This document shows, in pieces, positions 6,688 through 14,780 of a DNA stretch of 64,000 bases. Made by a program: the position numbers and the translations under genes. How positions within the stretch are numbered: position 1 is the first letter of the stretch; every line of letters begins with the position of its first letter. The DNA lies in NCBI GenBank assembly GCA_035573675.1, contig DATMAB010000007.1, positions 1 to 64,000 on the forward strand, read 5' to 3'. The notes beneath the pieces are model-generated. The model did not search any database, was not told the DNA's origin, and saw only the letters and a list, made by a program, of their open reading frames with translations. Source of the stretch: Terriglobales bacterium. GTDB lineage: Bacteria > Acidobacteriota > Terriglobia > Terriglobales > Acidobacteriaceae.

Positions 6688-8718
6688 TCACGCTCGTAGC
6701 GTGCCGCCCAATCCCTCCAGCGCCTTCACGATCTTCCCCGCCCACGCCGCCACTTCATCGTCGCGCAGCGTGCGCTCCCCGGATTGGAACGTGGCCCGCA
6801 GCAGCAGGGAATATTTGCCCGCTGGAATCGCGCCGCCGCGGAACGTTTCTACCGGCCGGAAGGCGCGCAGGTCGGCCAGCTTCAGCCCCTCCACCGCCGC
6901 GCGGATCTTCTCGAAACTCACGTCCTGTGCGAACAGGAAAGAGAAGTCGCGCTCCACCGCCGGGAACCGAGGCACCGGCCGGTACACCGGCTCGCGCAGT
7001 CCGCTCTTGAACAGGCGGTCCAGCGCGACCTCGGCCACGTACACGTCCTGCCGCAGCTTGCGCCGCTCCGCTACCTCAGGATGGATCTGCCCGAAGCGGG
7101 CCACGGTCGCCCCGTCCATCACCGCCCGCGCCGCGCGTCCCGGGTGGTAGTAGGAAGCGGCCAGCGCGTCGAAGTACAACGACTGATGTACGAACTGCCC
7201 CAGCAGCGTCTCGATGTCGCCCTTCAGGTCGTAGAACGAATACGGCCGCGGGGCTTGGTGGACGCTCGTTTCTCCCGCGTGCCCGGTGGCGCCGAGAACC
7301 AGCGCCTTGCGTTCGTCGCAATCGGAGCCCAGGGCGGCGAACACCTTGCCCATCTCGAACAGGCGCGCGTCGCTCACGCCGCGGTTCAGGTTCCAGGCCA
7401 GCATGTCGAGCATCCCCGGCGCCAGCGACGTCCTGAGCACCGTCGCTTCCTCGCTGATTGGATTGGCCAGCTTCAGCGCCGCTTCCGTCGAGAACGTCTT
7501 CGCGTCCGTCTCTGATATGAAGGTTGTGGAGATGGCCGCATGGTATCCCAGCGCCCGCAGGCAGGAGCGCACCGCGGCTTCTTTCGGGGCATCGGGCAGC
7601 TCGACCACCGCGCCGCTGAATGCCGGCAGCGTGTTGGGGAAGCGATCGTACCCCCACAGCCGCGCGATCTCTTCGATGAGGTCGATCTCGCGTTCCACGT
7701 CCAGCCGCCACGTGGGCAGCACCACGTGCCAGCCTTTGTCTCCACTGCCGCGCACGCCGAATCCCAGCCGCGCGAGCATGCGCGCGATCTCCTCGCGCGG
7801 CAGCTCCACACCCAGGATGCGCGTCACCTCGGAGTAGCGCAGTGCCACTTCCGGCCGCTCGATCGTGCGTCCGATAGCGTCCATCTCCTCGCCCGCCACT
7901 TCGCCGCCGCCCGTCTCCAGGATGAGCTGCGCCACGCGCGCGCAGGCCACCGGCGTCGCCGCCCAGTCGGCGCCGCGCTCGAAGCGATGCGACGCGTCGG
8001 TGTGCATGCCGTGCCGCCGCGCCGTCTTGCGCACGGTCATGGGATCGAACCATGCCGACTCGATCAGCACGTTGCGCGTCTTCTCCGTGATCATGGTGTC
8101 GAAGCCGCCCATCACTCCGGCCAGCGCCACCGCGCGTTTTGCGTCGGCGATCACCAGATCTTCGTTCGTGAGCGTGCGGTCCACTCCGTCCAGCGTTTTC
8201 AGCCTCTCTCCGTCCCGCGCCCGCCGCACCACGATCTTTTCCCCCTCCAGCCGGTCCAGGTCGAAGGCGTGCGTCGGATGCCCCATCTCGATCAGGTTGT
8301 AGTTGGTGGCGTCGGCCGCGTTGTTGATGGGCCGCGCGTCCATGCTCTCCAGCCGCCGCGCGATGGCCGCCGGCGAGGCCACCACGCGCGTGCCCTTCAG
8401 CACGCGCGCCGTGTAGCGCCCGCACAGCTCCGGCGCTTCGATCTCGATCTTGAAATCGGTCTTCCCCGCCGACGGCGGCAGCTTCGCCACGATCGGTCTC
8501 AGCTCGGTGTCGTAGATGGCTGCGCACTCCCGCGCCACCCCGTAGTGGTTCATGGCATCCACCCGGTTGGTGGTGATCTCCATGGAGAGAATGGCCGCGT
8601 CGCCCTCGCCCGCCAAGCTTTCCACCGAGATTCCCGCGCGCGTCAGGTCTTCGGCGAGCCTCTTCGTGTCGACCTTCAGGTCAACGAACTCGCGCAGCCA
8701 GGCAACCGAGATCTTCAT
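6688..8718 (-). CDS. pheT: Phenylalanyl-tRNA synthetase beta chain, short form
   Basis: Encodes 676 residues; with PheS it forms the alpha2-beta2 enzyme that charges tRNA-Phe. It starts MKISVAWLREFVDL at an ATG at 8718; an open frame extends upstream but is only repeat sequence. The B3/B4 editing region, the B5 domain and the C-terminal anticodon-binding (FDX-ACB) domain, beginning near PVPRFPAVERDFSF, are all recognisable. The family is usually near 800 residues because an OB-fold tRNA-binding domain is inserted after the first 40 residues. Here the sequence runs straight from the N-terminal strand into GDAAILSMEITTNRVDAMNHY, so that domain is missing. It follows pheS in the infC-rpmI-rplT-pheS-pheT cluster. 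Confidence 0.95.
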   Translation of the reverse strand: MKISVAWLREFVDLKVDTKRLAEDLTRAGISVESLAGEGDAAILSMEITTNRVDAMNHYGVARECAAIYDTELRPIVAKLPPSAGKTDFKIEIEAPELCGRYTARVLKGTRVVASPAAIARRLESMDARPINNAADATNYNLIEMGHPTHAFDLDRLEGEKIVVRRARDGERLKTLDGVDRTLTNEDLVIADAKRAVALAGVMGGFDTMITEKTRNVLIESAWFDPMTVRKTARRHGMHTDASHRFERGADWAATPVACARVAQLILETGGGEVAGEEMDAIGRTIERPEVALRYSEVTRILGVELPREEIARMLARLGFGVRGSGDKGWHVVLPTWRLDVEREIDLIEEIARLWGYDRFPNTLPAFSGAVVELPDAPKEAAVRSCLRALGYHAAISTTFISETDAKTFSTEAALKLANPISEEATVLRTSLAPGMLDMLAWNLNRGVSDARLFEMGKVFAALGSDCDERKALVLGATGHAGETSVHQAPRPYSFYDLKGDIETLLGQFVHQSLYFDALAASYYHPGRAARAVMDGATVARFGQIHPEVAERRKLRQDVYVAEVALDRLFKSGLREPVYRPVPRFPAVERDFSFLFAQDVSFEKIRAAVEGLKLADLRAFRPVETFRGGAIPAGKYSLLLRATFQSGERTLRDDEVAAWAGKIVKALEGLGGTLRA

Positions 8719-8730
8719 TTTTGCTTTTTC

Positions 8731-8797
8731 CTGCCACTGGCCACTGGCCACTAGCCACTGCTTTTCTGGCCACTGACCCCTGACCACTGACCACTGT
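8731..8797. repeat. Short-word array CCACTGG/CCACTGA
   Basis: About eight copies of the word CCACTG with one- to six-base variable spacers fill the entire gap between pheS and pheT. Such a spacer inside an essential operon is unusual; see the finding on short-word arrays. Confidence 0.8.
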
Positions 8798-8798
8798 C

Positions 8799-9923
8799 TT
8801 ATCCAAACTGCTCCAGGAACCGCACATCCCCATGGAAGAAAAGCTGTATGTCTTCCACGCCGTACTTCATGATGGCGATCCGTTCCACGCCCAGCCCCCA
8901 GGCGAAGCCGCTGATTTTGGCCGGGTCGTAGCCCTTCTCGCGCACGAAGCCATACACCGCAGGGTCCACCATGCCGCAGCCCAGCAGCTCGATCCAGCCG
9001 CTCTGCTTGCAATGCCGGCAGGGTCCGCCCGCCGCGTAATAGCCCTTCCCACCGCAGAAGATGCAACTGATGCTCACGTCCGCGCTGGGTTCGGTGAAGG
9101 GGAAAAACGATGGATGAAAGCGCGTCTGCACGCTCGATCCGAACATCGCCTTCATGGCGTAATCCAGCGTCCCTTTCAGGTCGCTGAAGGTGATGTTGGT
9201 GTCCACGGCCAGCCCTTCGATTTGGTGGAACACCGGCGAGTGTGTGGCGTCGGGCGTGTCGTGCCGGTACACCTTCCCCGGACACACGATGCGCACCGGC
9301 GGCGCATGCTTTTCCATGGTCCGGATCTGCACCGGGGACGTGTGCGTGCGCAGCAGCAGCCGCTCGCGCAGCGGCTTCTTGTCCTGTCCCGCCAGGAACA
9401 GCGTGTCCTGCGTGTCACGCGCCGGATGCTCGGGCGGAAAATTCAGCGCCTCGAAGTTGTAGTAGTCGCTCTCGACCTCGGGCCCGTCGGCGATCGAGTA
9501 GCCCATCGAGCGGAAGATGCCGAGCAGCTCGTCGTTCACCTTGAGCACCGGATGCTCCGCCCCCAACCGCCGCCGGATCCCCGGCAGCGTCACATCCAGC
9601 CGCTCCGCCTCCAGGCGCGCCTTCAGGCCTCCGCCGTGGACGCGCTGCCGTGCCGATTCGACCGTCTGTTCCACCCGGGCCTTGAGTTCATTCACCCGCT
9701 GTCCGACGTCGCGCTTCGCTTGGGCCGGGGCGGCCTTCAGCCACCGGTCGTTTACCTGGGTCAGGACGCCGTTCTTGCGCGCCATCCAGCGGTCGCGGAA
9801 CGCCTTCCACTCGGCTTCGCTCCCCAACGCCGCCGCTTCACCGTCCAGCGCCGTCAGCAATTCGCGCACCGCCGCATCCACCGCTGCCGGCGTGTGGTCG
9901 TTCAGTTCGGGGACGCTGTACAT
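8799..9923 (-). CDS. pheS: Phenylalanyl-tRNA synthetase alpha chain
   Basis: Encodes 374 residues and carries the class II catalytic core of PheRS. Motif 2 is seen as GKVYRHDTPDATHSPVFHQIEGLAVD (positions about 195-220), and motif 3 as GFAWGLGVERIAIMKYGVEDI. An N-terminal coiled-coil region (about 1-95) for tRNA contact is present. A zinc-like set of cysteines (CIFCGGKG and CRHCKQSG) is inserted before motif 3, as in many bacterial PheS. The start ATG at 9923 has GAGGGA upstream; a GTG 39 bases further up is an alternative. The next gene is pheT. Confidence 0.95.
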   Translation of the reverse strand: MYSVPELNDHTPAAVDAAVRELLTALDGEAAALGSEAEWKAFRDRWMARKNGVLTQVNDRWLKAAPAQAKRDVGQRVNELKARVEQTVESARQRVHGGGLKARLEAERLDVTLPGIRRRLGAEHPVLKVNDELLGIFRSMGYSIADGPEVESDYYNFEALNFPPEHPARDTQDTLFLAGQDKKPLRERLLLRTHTSPVQIRTMEKHAPPVRIVCPGKVYRHDTPDATHSPVFHQIEGLAVDTNITFSDLKGTLDYAMKAMFGSSVQTRFHPSFFPFTEPSADVSISCIFCGGKGYYAAGGPCRHCKQSGWIELLGCGMVDPAVYGFVREKGYDPAKISGFAWGLGVERIAIMKYGVEDIQLFFHGDVRFLEQFG

Positions 9924-9993
9924 GCTCGCCTGTCCCTCAAATGCAGCCCGAGCGAGCTTCACTCGGTCATGTGATCCCTGCCCCTTGTGGCCC

Positions 9994-10060
9994 TCATCCT
10001 GAGCGCAGGAGGGCCCCGCGCGACTTCACCAGCGCGGGAAACCGGAGCGAAGGACCTTGG
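9994..10060. repeat. CATCCTGAGCG hairpin repeat, copy 2
   Basis: Same constant ends as the copy at 6551, enclosing CCCGCGC (10015-10021) paired with GCGCGGG (10032-10038). It sits between rplT and pheS. Confidence 0.8.
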
Positions 10061-10130
10061 GTTGCTTCTTTGGAAGAGCGGCACCGCCCGACCGACCCTT
10101 CAAGAGCAGAGAACGCCTGGCGGAGCCGCC

Positions 10131-10496
10131 TCAGGCCGCCGAACCCAGCGCAGCCCGGGCCTGCTCGGCCAGGCTCTTAAACGCCGCCGGGTCCTGTACC
10201 GCCAGGTCCGCCAGGATCTTGCGGTCCAGCTCGATGCCGCTCTTCTTCAGCCCGTGGATGAACTGGCTGTAGCTCATGCCGTTCAGCCGCGCCGCCGCCC
10301 CGATGCGCACGATCCACAGCGCCCGGAACTGCCGCTTCTTCAGCCGCCGGCCGGCGTAAGCGTATTTCAGCGCCCGCTCGACCGACTCCTTCGCCGAACG
10401 GTAGAGCTTGGACTTGGTGAGGAAATAGCCGCTGGCGCGATCCAGGATCTTCTTCCGGCGCGCGCGCCGCTTCGTCCCACGTTTGACGCGTGGCAT
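10131..10496 (-). CDS. rplT: 50S ribosomal protein L20
   Basis: Encodes 121 residues. L20 binds 23S rRNA early in 50S assembly. The sequence is canonical: [61 protein letters not shown]. The start at 10496 is fixed by the universal MPRVKRG N-terminus; sequence upstream in frame is intergenic. In many bacteria L20 represses its own operon by binding the infC-rpmI region; no clear mimic structure was recognised here. Confidence 0.97.
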   Translation of the reverse strand: MPRVKRGTKRRARRKKILDRASGYFLTKSKLYRSAKESVERALKYAYAGRRLKKRQFRALWIVRIGAAARLNGMSYSQFIHGLKKSGIELDRKILADLAVQDPAAFKSLAEQARAALGSAA

Positions 10497-10564
10497 GGTC
10501 TCTCCTTTTTCCTGCTTCGTTTCGCGGCTGGAGGCAGGATTCCCTCGGCCTCTTCGCTCGCGTG

Positions 10565-10640
10565 GGAGTTGAAAGCCTCTGGCTTTCAACTCCAGCTTCT
10601 TGCCTCTAGCTTCTAGCTAGAAGCTAGCAGCTAGTAGCTG
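10565..10640. repeat. Perfect 13-bp hairpin plus AGCTAG array between rpmI and rplT
   Basis: GGAGTTGAAAGCC (10565-10577) and GGCTTTCAACTCC (10581-10593) form a perfect 13-bp stem with a three-base loop. Next to it lies a perfect 20-bp palindrome TAGCTTCTAGCTAGAAGCTA (10607-10626) and more AGCTAG words. There is no T run, so it is not a standard terminator. It occupies the 147-bp gap between two ribosomal protein genes. Confidence 0.8.
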
Positions 10641-10643
10641 CCT

Positions 10644-10838
10644 CTAATACGGCAGCATCGCCTTCACGTTCTTGACATCCGCCTTCGATACCGTGGCGCT
10701 CATGTCCAACTGCCGTTTGCGCTTGGTCGGCTTCGACGTCAGGATGTGGCGCAGATACGCCTGGCTGCGCTTGATCTTCCCTCCCGCCGTCTTCCGGAAG
10801 CGCTTGGCCGCGCCCTTATGGGTCTTCAACTTCGGCAT
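10644..10838 (-). CDS. rpmI: 50S ribosomal protein L35
   Basis: Encodes 64 residues with the family signature [23 protein letters not shown] and a C-terminal [13 protein letters not shown]. The start at 10838 is set by the conserved MPKLKTH. Upstream is infC (47-bp gap holding GAAACT words) and downstream rplT. Confidence 0.97.
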   Translation of the reverse strand: MPKLKTHKGAAKRFRKTAGGKIKRSQAYLRHILTSKPTKRKRQLDMSATVSKADVKNVKAMLPY

Positions 10839-10885
10839 GGATCTTCTCAACCCCTCTTCTCGAAACTGGAAACTCGAAACTGGTC

Positions 10886-11401
10886 TTACGCTTTCTTGGG
10901 CGCCAGGATCATGTGCAGCGTATTGCCTTCCATCCGCGGCCGGAACTCGACGATCCCCTTGTCGCCCACATCGGTCAGCAGCCGGTTCAGGATCGCCCGT
11001 CCCAGCTCCGGGTGCGTCATTTCCCGCCCGCGGAAGAAGATGGTGGCCTTCACCTTGTCGCCCTCGTCCAGGAAGCGCAGCACGTGGTTCTTCTTGAACT
11101 CGTAGTCGTGCTCGTCCACGTTCACCCGGAACTTCACTTCCTTGATGACGATGGTCTTCTGATGCTTGCGCGCCGCGCGCTCTTTTTTCCCCTGCTCGTA
11201 GAGAAACTTCCCGAAGTCCATGATGCGGCAGACGGGAGGATTGGCGGTGGGCGAAATCTCTACCAGGTCCAGGTTCTTGCTGCGGGCCATCTTCAGCGCT
11301 TCCTGCGGCGGCATGATGCCGATCTGCTGCCCTTCGTCGTCGATCACCCGGATTTCCCGCGCCCGGATGCGCTCATTGGCTCGGATGAAACGTTTGTCGA
11401 T
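10886..11401 (-). CDS. infC: Translation initiation factor IF-3, rare AUC start
   Basis: Encodes 171 residues. IF-3 binds the 30S subunit and rejects non-canonical start codons. The C-terminal domain is canonical ([36 protein letters not shown]). The first GTG in frame (11347) would delete the conserved N-terminal [14 protein letters not shown]. Extending upstream gives [16 protein letters not shown], beginning at an ATC codon (11401-11399) five to six bases after a strong GGAGG. Non-standard AUU/AUC/AUA starts are a known feature of infC, allowing IF-3 to limit its own synthesis, and that is the reading preferred here. Confidence 0.93.
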   Translation of the reverse strand: MDKRFIRANERIRAREIRVIDDEGQQIGIMPPQEALKMARSKNLDLVEISPTANPPVCRIMDFGKFLYEQGKKERAARKHQKTIVIKEVKFRVNVDEHDYEFKKNHVLRFLDEGDKVKATIFFRGREMTHPELGRAILNRLLTDVGDKGIVEFRPRMEGNTLHMILAPKKA

Positions 11402-11439
11402 ATTTCCCTCCGTTGCTTGGATTGCAGGCGAACTTCGTG

Positions 11440-11445
11440 ATTATA
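11440..11445 (-). promoter_or_regulatory. -10 element of the infC operon
   Basis: On the minus strand a perfect TATAAT lies 38 bases before the infC start codon, giving a leader of about 30 nt. No good -35 hexamer is seen at 16-18 bp, so the assignment rests on the -10 and its location. Confidence 0.5.
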
Positions 11446-11502
11446 ACATGCAGCTTGCGCCCGGCCCTGCGCGGCGCCAACCGCAAGATGACAGCCTGAC
11501 CC

Positions 11503-11994
11503 TTACAAATCGAGCTTCCGCAGATACGCTGGATTCTCCGCGAAGGCGCCGCCCATCACCGCCCTGTCGGCCTCACGCATGTCCCAGGCCACGACCGACT
11601 TGGGCTTCAGGCGGATGGTGACATCGTCCCACCCGGCGAACACCGGTCCCACGCGAGGGTCCGCCAGCGCCGCCTCACTCAGGTAGCGGCGGTGAATGCG
11701 CGCGTTCCACTCCCGCGAAGCTTCGCCTTTCAGCAACTCCGCGGCTCCACTCACCGTGACCCCGCGCGACGCCTGCGGATCGCGCGAGTCGACCATCAGG
11801 GAAGCCCGCGGCCGGGCTTCGACATTGCGCGCCTTTCGGCTGCGCGACGCCGTCGCCACGTAGAGCGCTCCGCCATCGAACAGATACCAGACCGCAACCA
11901 GGTGAACGGAGCCATCCGAGTTCTCCGTCCCCAGGCAGGCGACAGAGCGCCCATCAAGCAACTCTCTTACCAGCGGGTCAGAAAGGGAAGCCAC
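11503..11994 (-). CDS. Pyridoxamine 5'-phosphate oxidase-family protein
   Basis: Encodes 163 residues of the PNPOx-like split-barrel flavin-binding family (FMN or F420 users). Recognisable are ACLGTENSDGSVHLVAVWYLFDGGALYVAT (strands 1-4), SRKARNVEARPRASLMVDSRD and the GVTVSGAAEL turn. The function in the cell cannot be assigned; relatives are FMN or F420-linked reductases or uncharacterised stress proteins. The GTG at 11994 with an upstream GGAG is preferred; a TTG at 12009 would add five residues. It is monocistronic or weakly linked to mtaB upstream. Confidence 0.75.
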   Translation of the reverse strand: MASLSDPLVRELLDGRSVACLGTENSDGSVHLVAVWYLFDGGALYVATASRSRKARNVEARPRASLMVDSRDPQASRGVTVSGAAELLKGEASREWNARIHRRYLSEAALADPRVGPVFAGWDDVTIRLKPKSVVAWDMREADRAVMGGAFAENPAYLRKLDL

Positions 11995-12065
11995 GATACT
12001 GCACTCCAATTACGGACTGGGATTCGCAAATTACAAATTAGGGATTGCAAATTACAAATCGCAGA

Positions 12066-13436
12066 TCACAAGTTACAGACTCCTTCGAGCCCGTCTTTCG
12101 TCACTCCCACTACTCGCACGCCCATCCACTGATTGGCCTCGTGCCGTCCTGCGAGTCTCATCTTCAAGTAATTGTCGGTCAACGCCTCGGTCGAATCGCC
12201 GTCCTGCGCGCTGAGCGTGATGGCCGGAATCGTTCTGCCGACCATCTGCCTGCGGAATGCCAGGTTCTTCTCCGCGGCCAGTTCACGCAGCACGCGATTG
12301 CGCTCCCGCGCGACCTCACTCCGCACCTGTCCCGGCATAGCCGCCGCCGGCGTCCCCGGCCGCGCGGAGTACGTGAACACGTGCAGGTAGGTGAAGGGCA
12401 GGGAAGCGATGAAGGCGCGGTTCTCCTCGAACTCGGCATCGGTCTCGCCGGGAAAGCCCACCATCACATCGGCTCCGATGGCGGCCAGCGGCATCCGCTC
12501 GCGGATCCTGTGGATGCGCTCCGCGTAGTGCCACGGACGGTAGCGCCGGTGCATGCGCCTTAGCACCCGGTCCGAGCCCGATTGCAGCGGCACGTGCGCG
12601 TGCCTGGCGATGCGGCTCTCCCCGGCCACGAGGTCGATCAGCCGCTCCGTCCAGTCCATGGGTTCGACCGAACTCAGCCGCAGCCGCTCCAGCGTCGTCT
12701 CCGCCAGGATGGCTTCGATCAAATCTTCGAACCTCCGCGGCGGCTCAAGGTCCCGCCCCCATCGCCCCAGATTGATTCCCGAAATGACGACCTCGCGATA
12801 CCCGGCCTCCACCAGCGCCCGCACCTCGCGCACCGCATCCGCCAGCCTCAAAGACCGGCTTTGTCCGCGCACCGCCGGGATCACGCAGAAGGAGCAGCGA
12901 TTGTCGCAGCCATCCTGCACTTTCAGGTTGGGCCGCGTCCGCTCCGAGTGCGTTCTGGCCTCGAACACCGGGGCAGCCAGCAACTCGGTGTGCGCAAAAA
13001 TATCGCCCACCAGGACCATCGGGCCATTTGCAATCGCGTGATCGGGCGATCGGCCCAACGTCGCAACGGGAATGAAGTTCGGGGAGCGTCGCCACTCCTG
13101 AGTCTGCGCCACGATTCCCGCCACATCCTGCTTGTGCGAGTTGCCCACCACCCAGGCGACGCCGGGCAGCGCGGCCAGCTCCTGGGGCGCGCGCTGCGCG
13201 TAGCATCCGGTCACCAGGATGCGGCACTCCGGGTTTTCGCGATGTATGCGCCGGATGGCGCTGCGCGCGTCCTGGTCGGCCGCGCCGGTCACCGTGCAGG
13301 TGTTCAGGATGACGAACTCGGCCGCACCCGCGTCATCTGCCGGGTGCAATCCGTGTTCCAGGAGTTGGCGCTCCAGGGCGGCGCCGTCCGCCTGGGCGGC
13401 CCGGCAGCCAAAATTCTGTACGTGGAACGTGGACAC
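12066..13436 (-). CDS. mtaB: tRNA A37 threonylcarbamoyladenosine C2-methylthiotransferase
   Basis: Encodes 456 residues. MtaB is a radical-SAM enzyme converting t6A to ms2t6A in tRNAs. The N-terminal domain holds the three conserved cysteines (NFGCRAAQ, LNTCTVTG, VTGCYAQR); the radical-SAM cluster motif is CDNRCSFCVIPAVRG; a C-terminal TRAM-like region follows residue 390. This combination separates it from MiaB and RimO, and the GCRAAQADG start fits MtaB. The start is GTG at 13436. It is divergent from the response regulator 34 bp away. Confidence 0.88.
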   Translation of the reverse strand: MSTFHVQNFGCRAAQADGAALERQLLEHGLHPADDAGAAEFVILNTCTVTGAADQDARSAIRRIHRENPECRILVTGCYAQRAPQELAALPGVAWVVGNSHKQDVAGIVAQTQEWRRSPNFIPVATLGRSPDHAIANGPMVLVGDIFAHTELLAAPVFEARTHSERTRPNLKVQDGCDNRCSFCVIPAVRGQSRSLRLADAVREVRALVEAGYREVVISGINLGRWGRDLEPPRRFEDLIEAILAETTLERLRLSSVEPMDWTERLIDLVAGESRIARHAHVPLQSGSDRVLRRMHRRYRPWHYAERIHRIRERMPLAAIGADVMVGFPGETDAEFEENRAFIASLPFTYLHVFTYSARPGTPAAAMPGQVRSEVARERNRVLRELAAEKNLAFRRQMVGRTIPAITLSAQDGDSTEALTDNYLKMRLAGRHEANQWMGVRVVGVTKDGLEGVCNL

Positions 13437-13470
13437 TTCGGAGTATTATAGCGGCCAGCTTCGGAGGCGT

Positions 13471-13902
13471 ATGAAGCGCCGCATCCTGCTTGCCGACGAC
13501 GACCTGGCCGTGCAGCTCGCGCTGCGCAAGCTGCTGGAGATGCACGGATTCGAAGTGGAAACCGCCTCCTCGGCGCGCGAAGCCATCGCCAAGCTCGACC
13601 CCGGCCCTTTCCACATGGTCATCACCGATATGGCCATGGAGAGCGAGACCGCGGGCAGCGACGTGATTGCCGCCGCCCAGCGCCAGCCCTACAATCCGGC
13701 CACCGCCGTCCTCACCGAGCTGGCCGAAACCGGCCCTTCGCGCGCCGGCGCCCAGTCCGTCATGGTGCAGGCCAATGCCCAGGACCTGGTGCGCCAGATC
13801 GAAGCCCTGCTCATCGCCCACGAGGACGGCAAGCCCGCCCACGCCAAGGGGCCCGTCGCGGTGCCCGCCCCGCGCCCCCGCCAGCTCCGGCGGGCACGCT
13901 GA
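13471..13902 (+). CDS. Stand-alone receiver protein, degenerate
   Basis: Encodes 143 residues: a single CheY-like receiver domain with a short Pro/Arg/Ala tail and no output domain. The acidic pocket (Asp9-Asp11), phosphoacceptor Asp53 (in VITDMAM) and Thr82 are present, but the conserved lysine is replaced, with the corresponding stretch reading VMVQANAQD. Loss of that lysine usually weakens phosphorylation signalling, so the protein may work without phosphorylation. The start at 13471 has GGAGG five bases upstream. No histidine kinase is adjacent. Confidence 0.75.
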   Translation: MKRRILLADDDLAVQLALRKLLEMHGFEVETASSAREAIAKLDPGPFHMVITDMAMESETAGSDVIAAAQRQPYNPATAVLTELAETGPSRAGAQSVMVQANAQDLVRQIEALLIAHEDGKPAHAKGPVAVPAPRPRQLRRAR

Positions 13903-13917
13903 CTCACCGCCGCTAGC

Positions 13918-14235
13918 CTACGCCACCGCGCTCGGCGCCGTGGCCCGCCGCGCCTGGAAGCATTCCCGGCAATAGACCGGGCGTCCCTGCGTAGGCCGGA
14001 AGGGCACAGTGGTGTGCTTGCCGCACTGCGAGCACACCGCCTGCGTTTCCACCTTGGGCGTACGCACAACGCTGCCGTTCCCGCCCAGGGAGGAGATGCG
14101 CTTCATCTTGCAGGGCTTGCACCGCTTGGGCTCGTTCTTGAACTGCTTATCGTGGAAGAACAACTGCTCGCCGGCCGTGAACACGAACTCGGCGCCGCAC
14201 TCGACGCACTGCAACAGCTTGTCCCGGAATTCCAT
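13918..14235 (-). CDS. Zinc-ribbon protein with two CxxC pairs sets
   Basis: Encodes 105 residues. An N-terminal zinc ribbon (CVECGAEFVFTAGEQLFF, then CKPCKMKR) matches the probable-zinc-ribbon family, and a second C-terminal one reads CSQCGKHTTVPFRP followed by VYCRECF. Proteins of this type are widespread in Acidobacteriota and related phyla, with no known activity; nucleic-acid binding is a guess. The start at 14235 has GGGGAG upstream. The 5' region holds a structured, possibly switching leader (14316-14401). Confidence 0.8.
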   Translation of the reverse strand: MEFRDKLLQCVECGAEFVFTAGEQLFFHDKQFKNEPKRCKPCKMKRISSLGGNGSVVRTPKVETQAVCSQCGKHTTVPFRPTQGRPVYCRECFQARRATAPSAVA

Positions 14236-14315
14236 GTGAGAGATCTCCCCTACTGCCGAGTCTCCCTGCGCCGGCATCCTCATCCGCCCGGCCAGCTCGC
14301 GTAGCCGGCGCGGTC

Positions 14316-14401
14316 GGGAAGAGTTCGCAGGGTCTTGCCCCTAAGTTCGGCCCCGCCCTTGCCGCCAGAGGCGAGGGCGTACCTCACTCCGAACTCTTTC
14401 C
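14316..14401 (-). promoter_or_regulatory. Structured leader with mutually exclusive helices
   Basis: Bases 14316-14327 and 14390-14401 form a 12-bp near-perfect inverted repeat (one G-U or mismatch). Inside are a hairpin GCCCTTGCC/GGCGAGGGC (14353-14378) and AGGG/CCCT (14329-14342). A second pairing, AGTTCGG (14344-14350) with CCGAACT (14389-14395), uses the same outer arm and excludes the first. The element lies between the rpsU terminator and the zinc-ribbon gene, on whose transcript it would be the 5' leader. Confidence 0.45.
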
Positions 14402-14417
14402 GGCGCAATGGAATTCC

Positions 14418-14453
14418 AAAAGCAACGGGCCGCCGCGGCTGGGCGACGGCCCG
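14418..14453 (-). terminator. Rho-independent terminator after rpsU
   Basis: Stem CGGGCCGTCGC / GCGGCGGCCCG (14426-14453, one G-U) with a six-base loop, followed on the minus strand by TTGCTTTT. Confidence 0.8.
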
Positions 14454-14463
14454 GTTGACTCCG

Positions 14464-14661
14464 CTAGTCCTGCTCCTTGCGCGCTTTCTTGCGGTTCCGC
14501 TTGCGCGCCAGAGCTTCCTTCAAACGCCTTTTCTCTCCAGGCTTGAGGTAGTAGGAGTGACGCTTGACCTCCTTGATGATGTCCTCGGTCTGGACCTTGC
14601 GCTTGAAGCGGCGGAGGGCATTCTCCAGCGATTCGCCCTCCTGCAATCTCACTTCAGCCAA
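14464..14661 (-). CDS. rpsU: 30S ribosomal protein S21
   Basis: Encodes 65 residues: AEVRLQEGESLENALRRFKR followed by KVQTEDIIKEVKRHSYYLKP and a basic tail, canonical S21. The family begins MAEV, and here the codon before AEV is TTG (14661), preceded by GGGAGG, so TTG is the start. The open frame continues upstream but only into a non-coding stretch. A terminator follows the gene. S21 is needed for 30S initiation on some mRNAs. Confidence 0.95.
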   Translation of the reverse strand: MAEVRLQEGESLENALRRFKRKVQTEDIIKEVKRHSYYLKPGEKRRLKEALARKRNRKKARKEQD

Positions 14662-14780
14662 TCGAAACACACCTCCCTGCTTATCCCGAAAGGATGTTTC
14701 AGTTATCGCAGCCCAAGCGAGATTCGTCAACTGCACTGCGCCGGAATACGAGTACGAAGCCGAATAAGAACTGGAACTCA

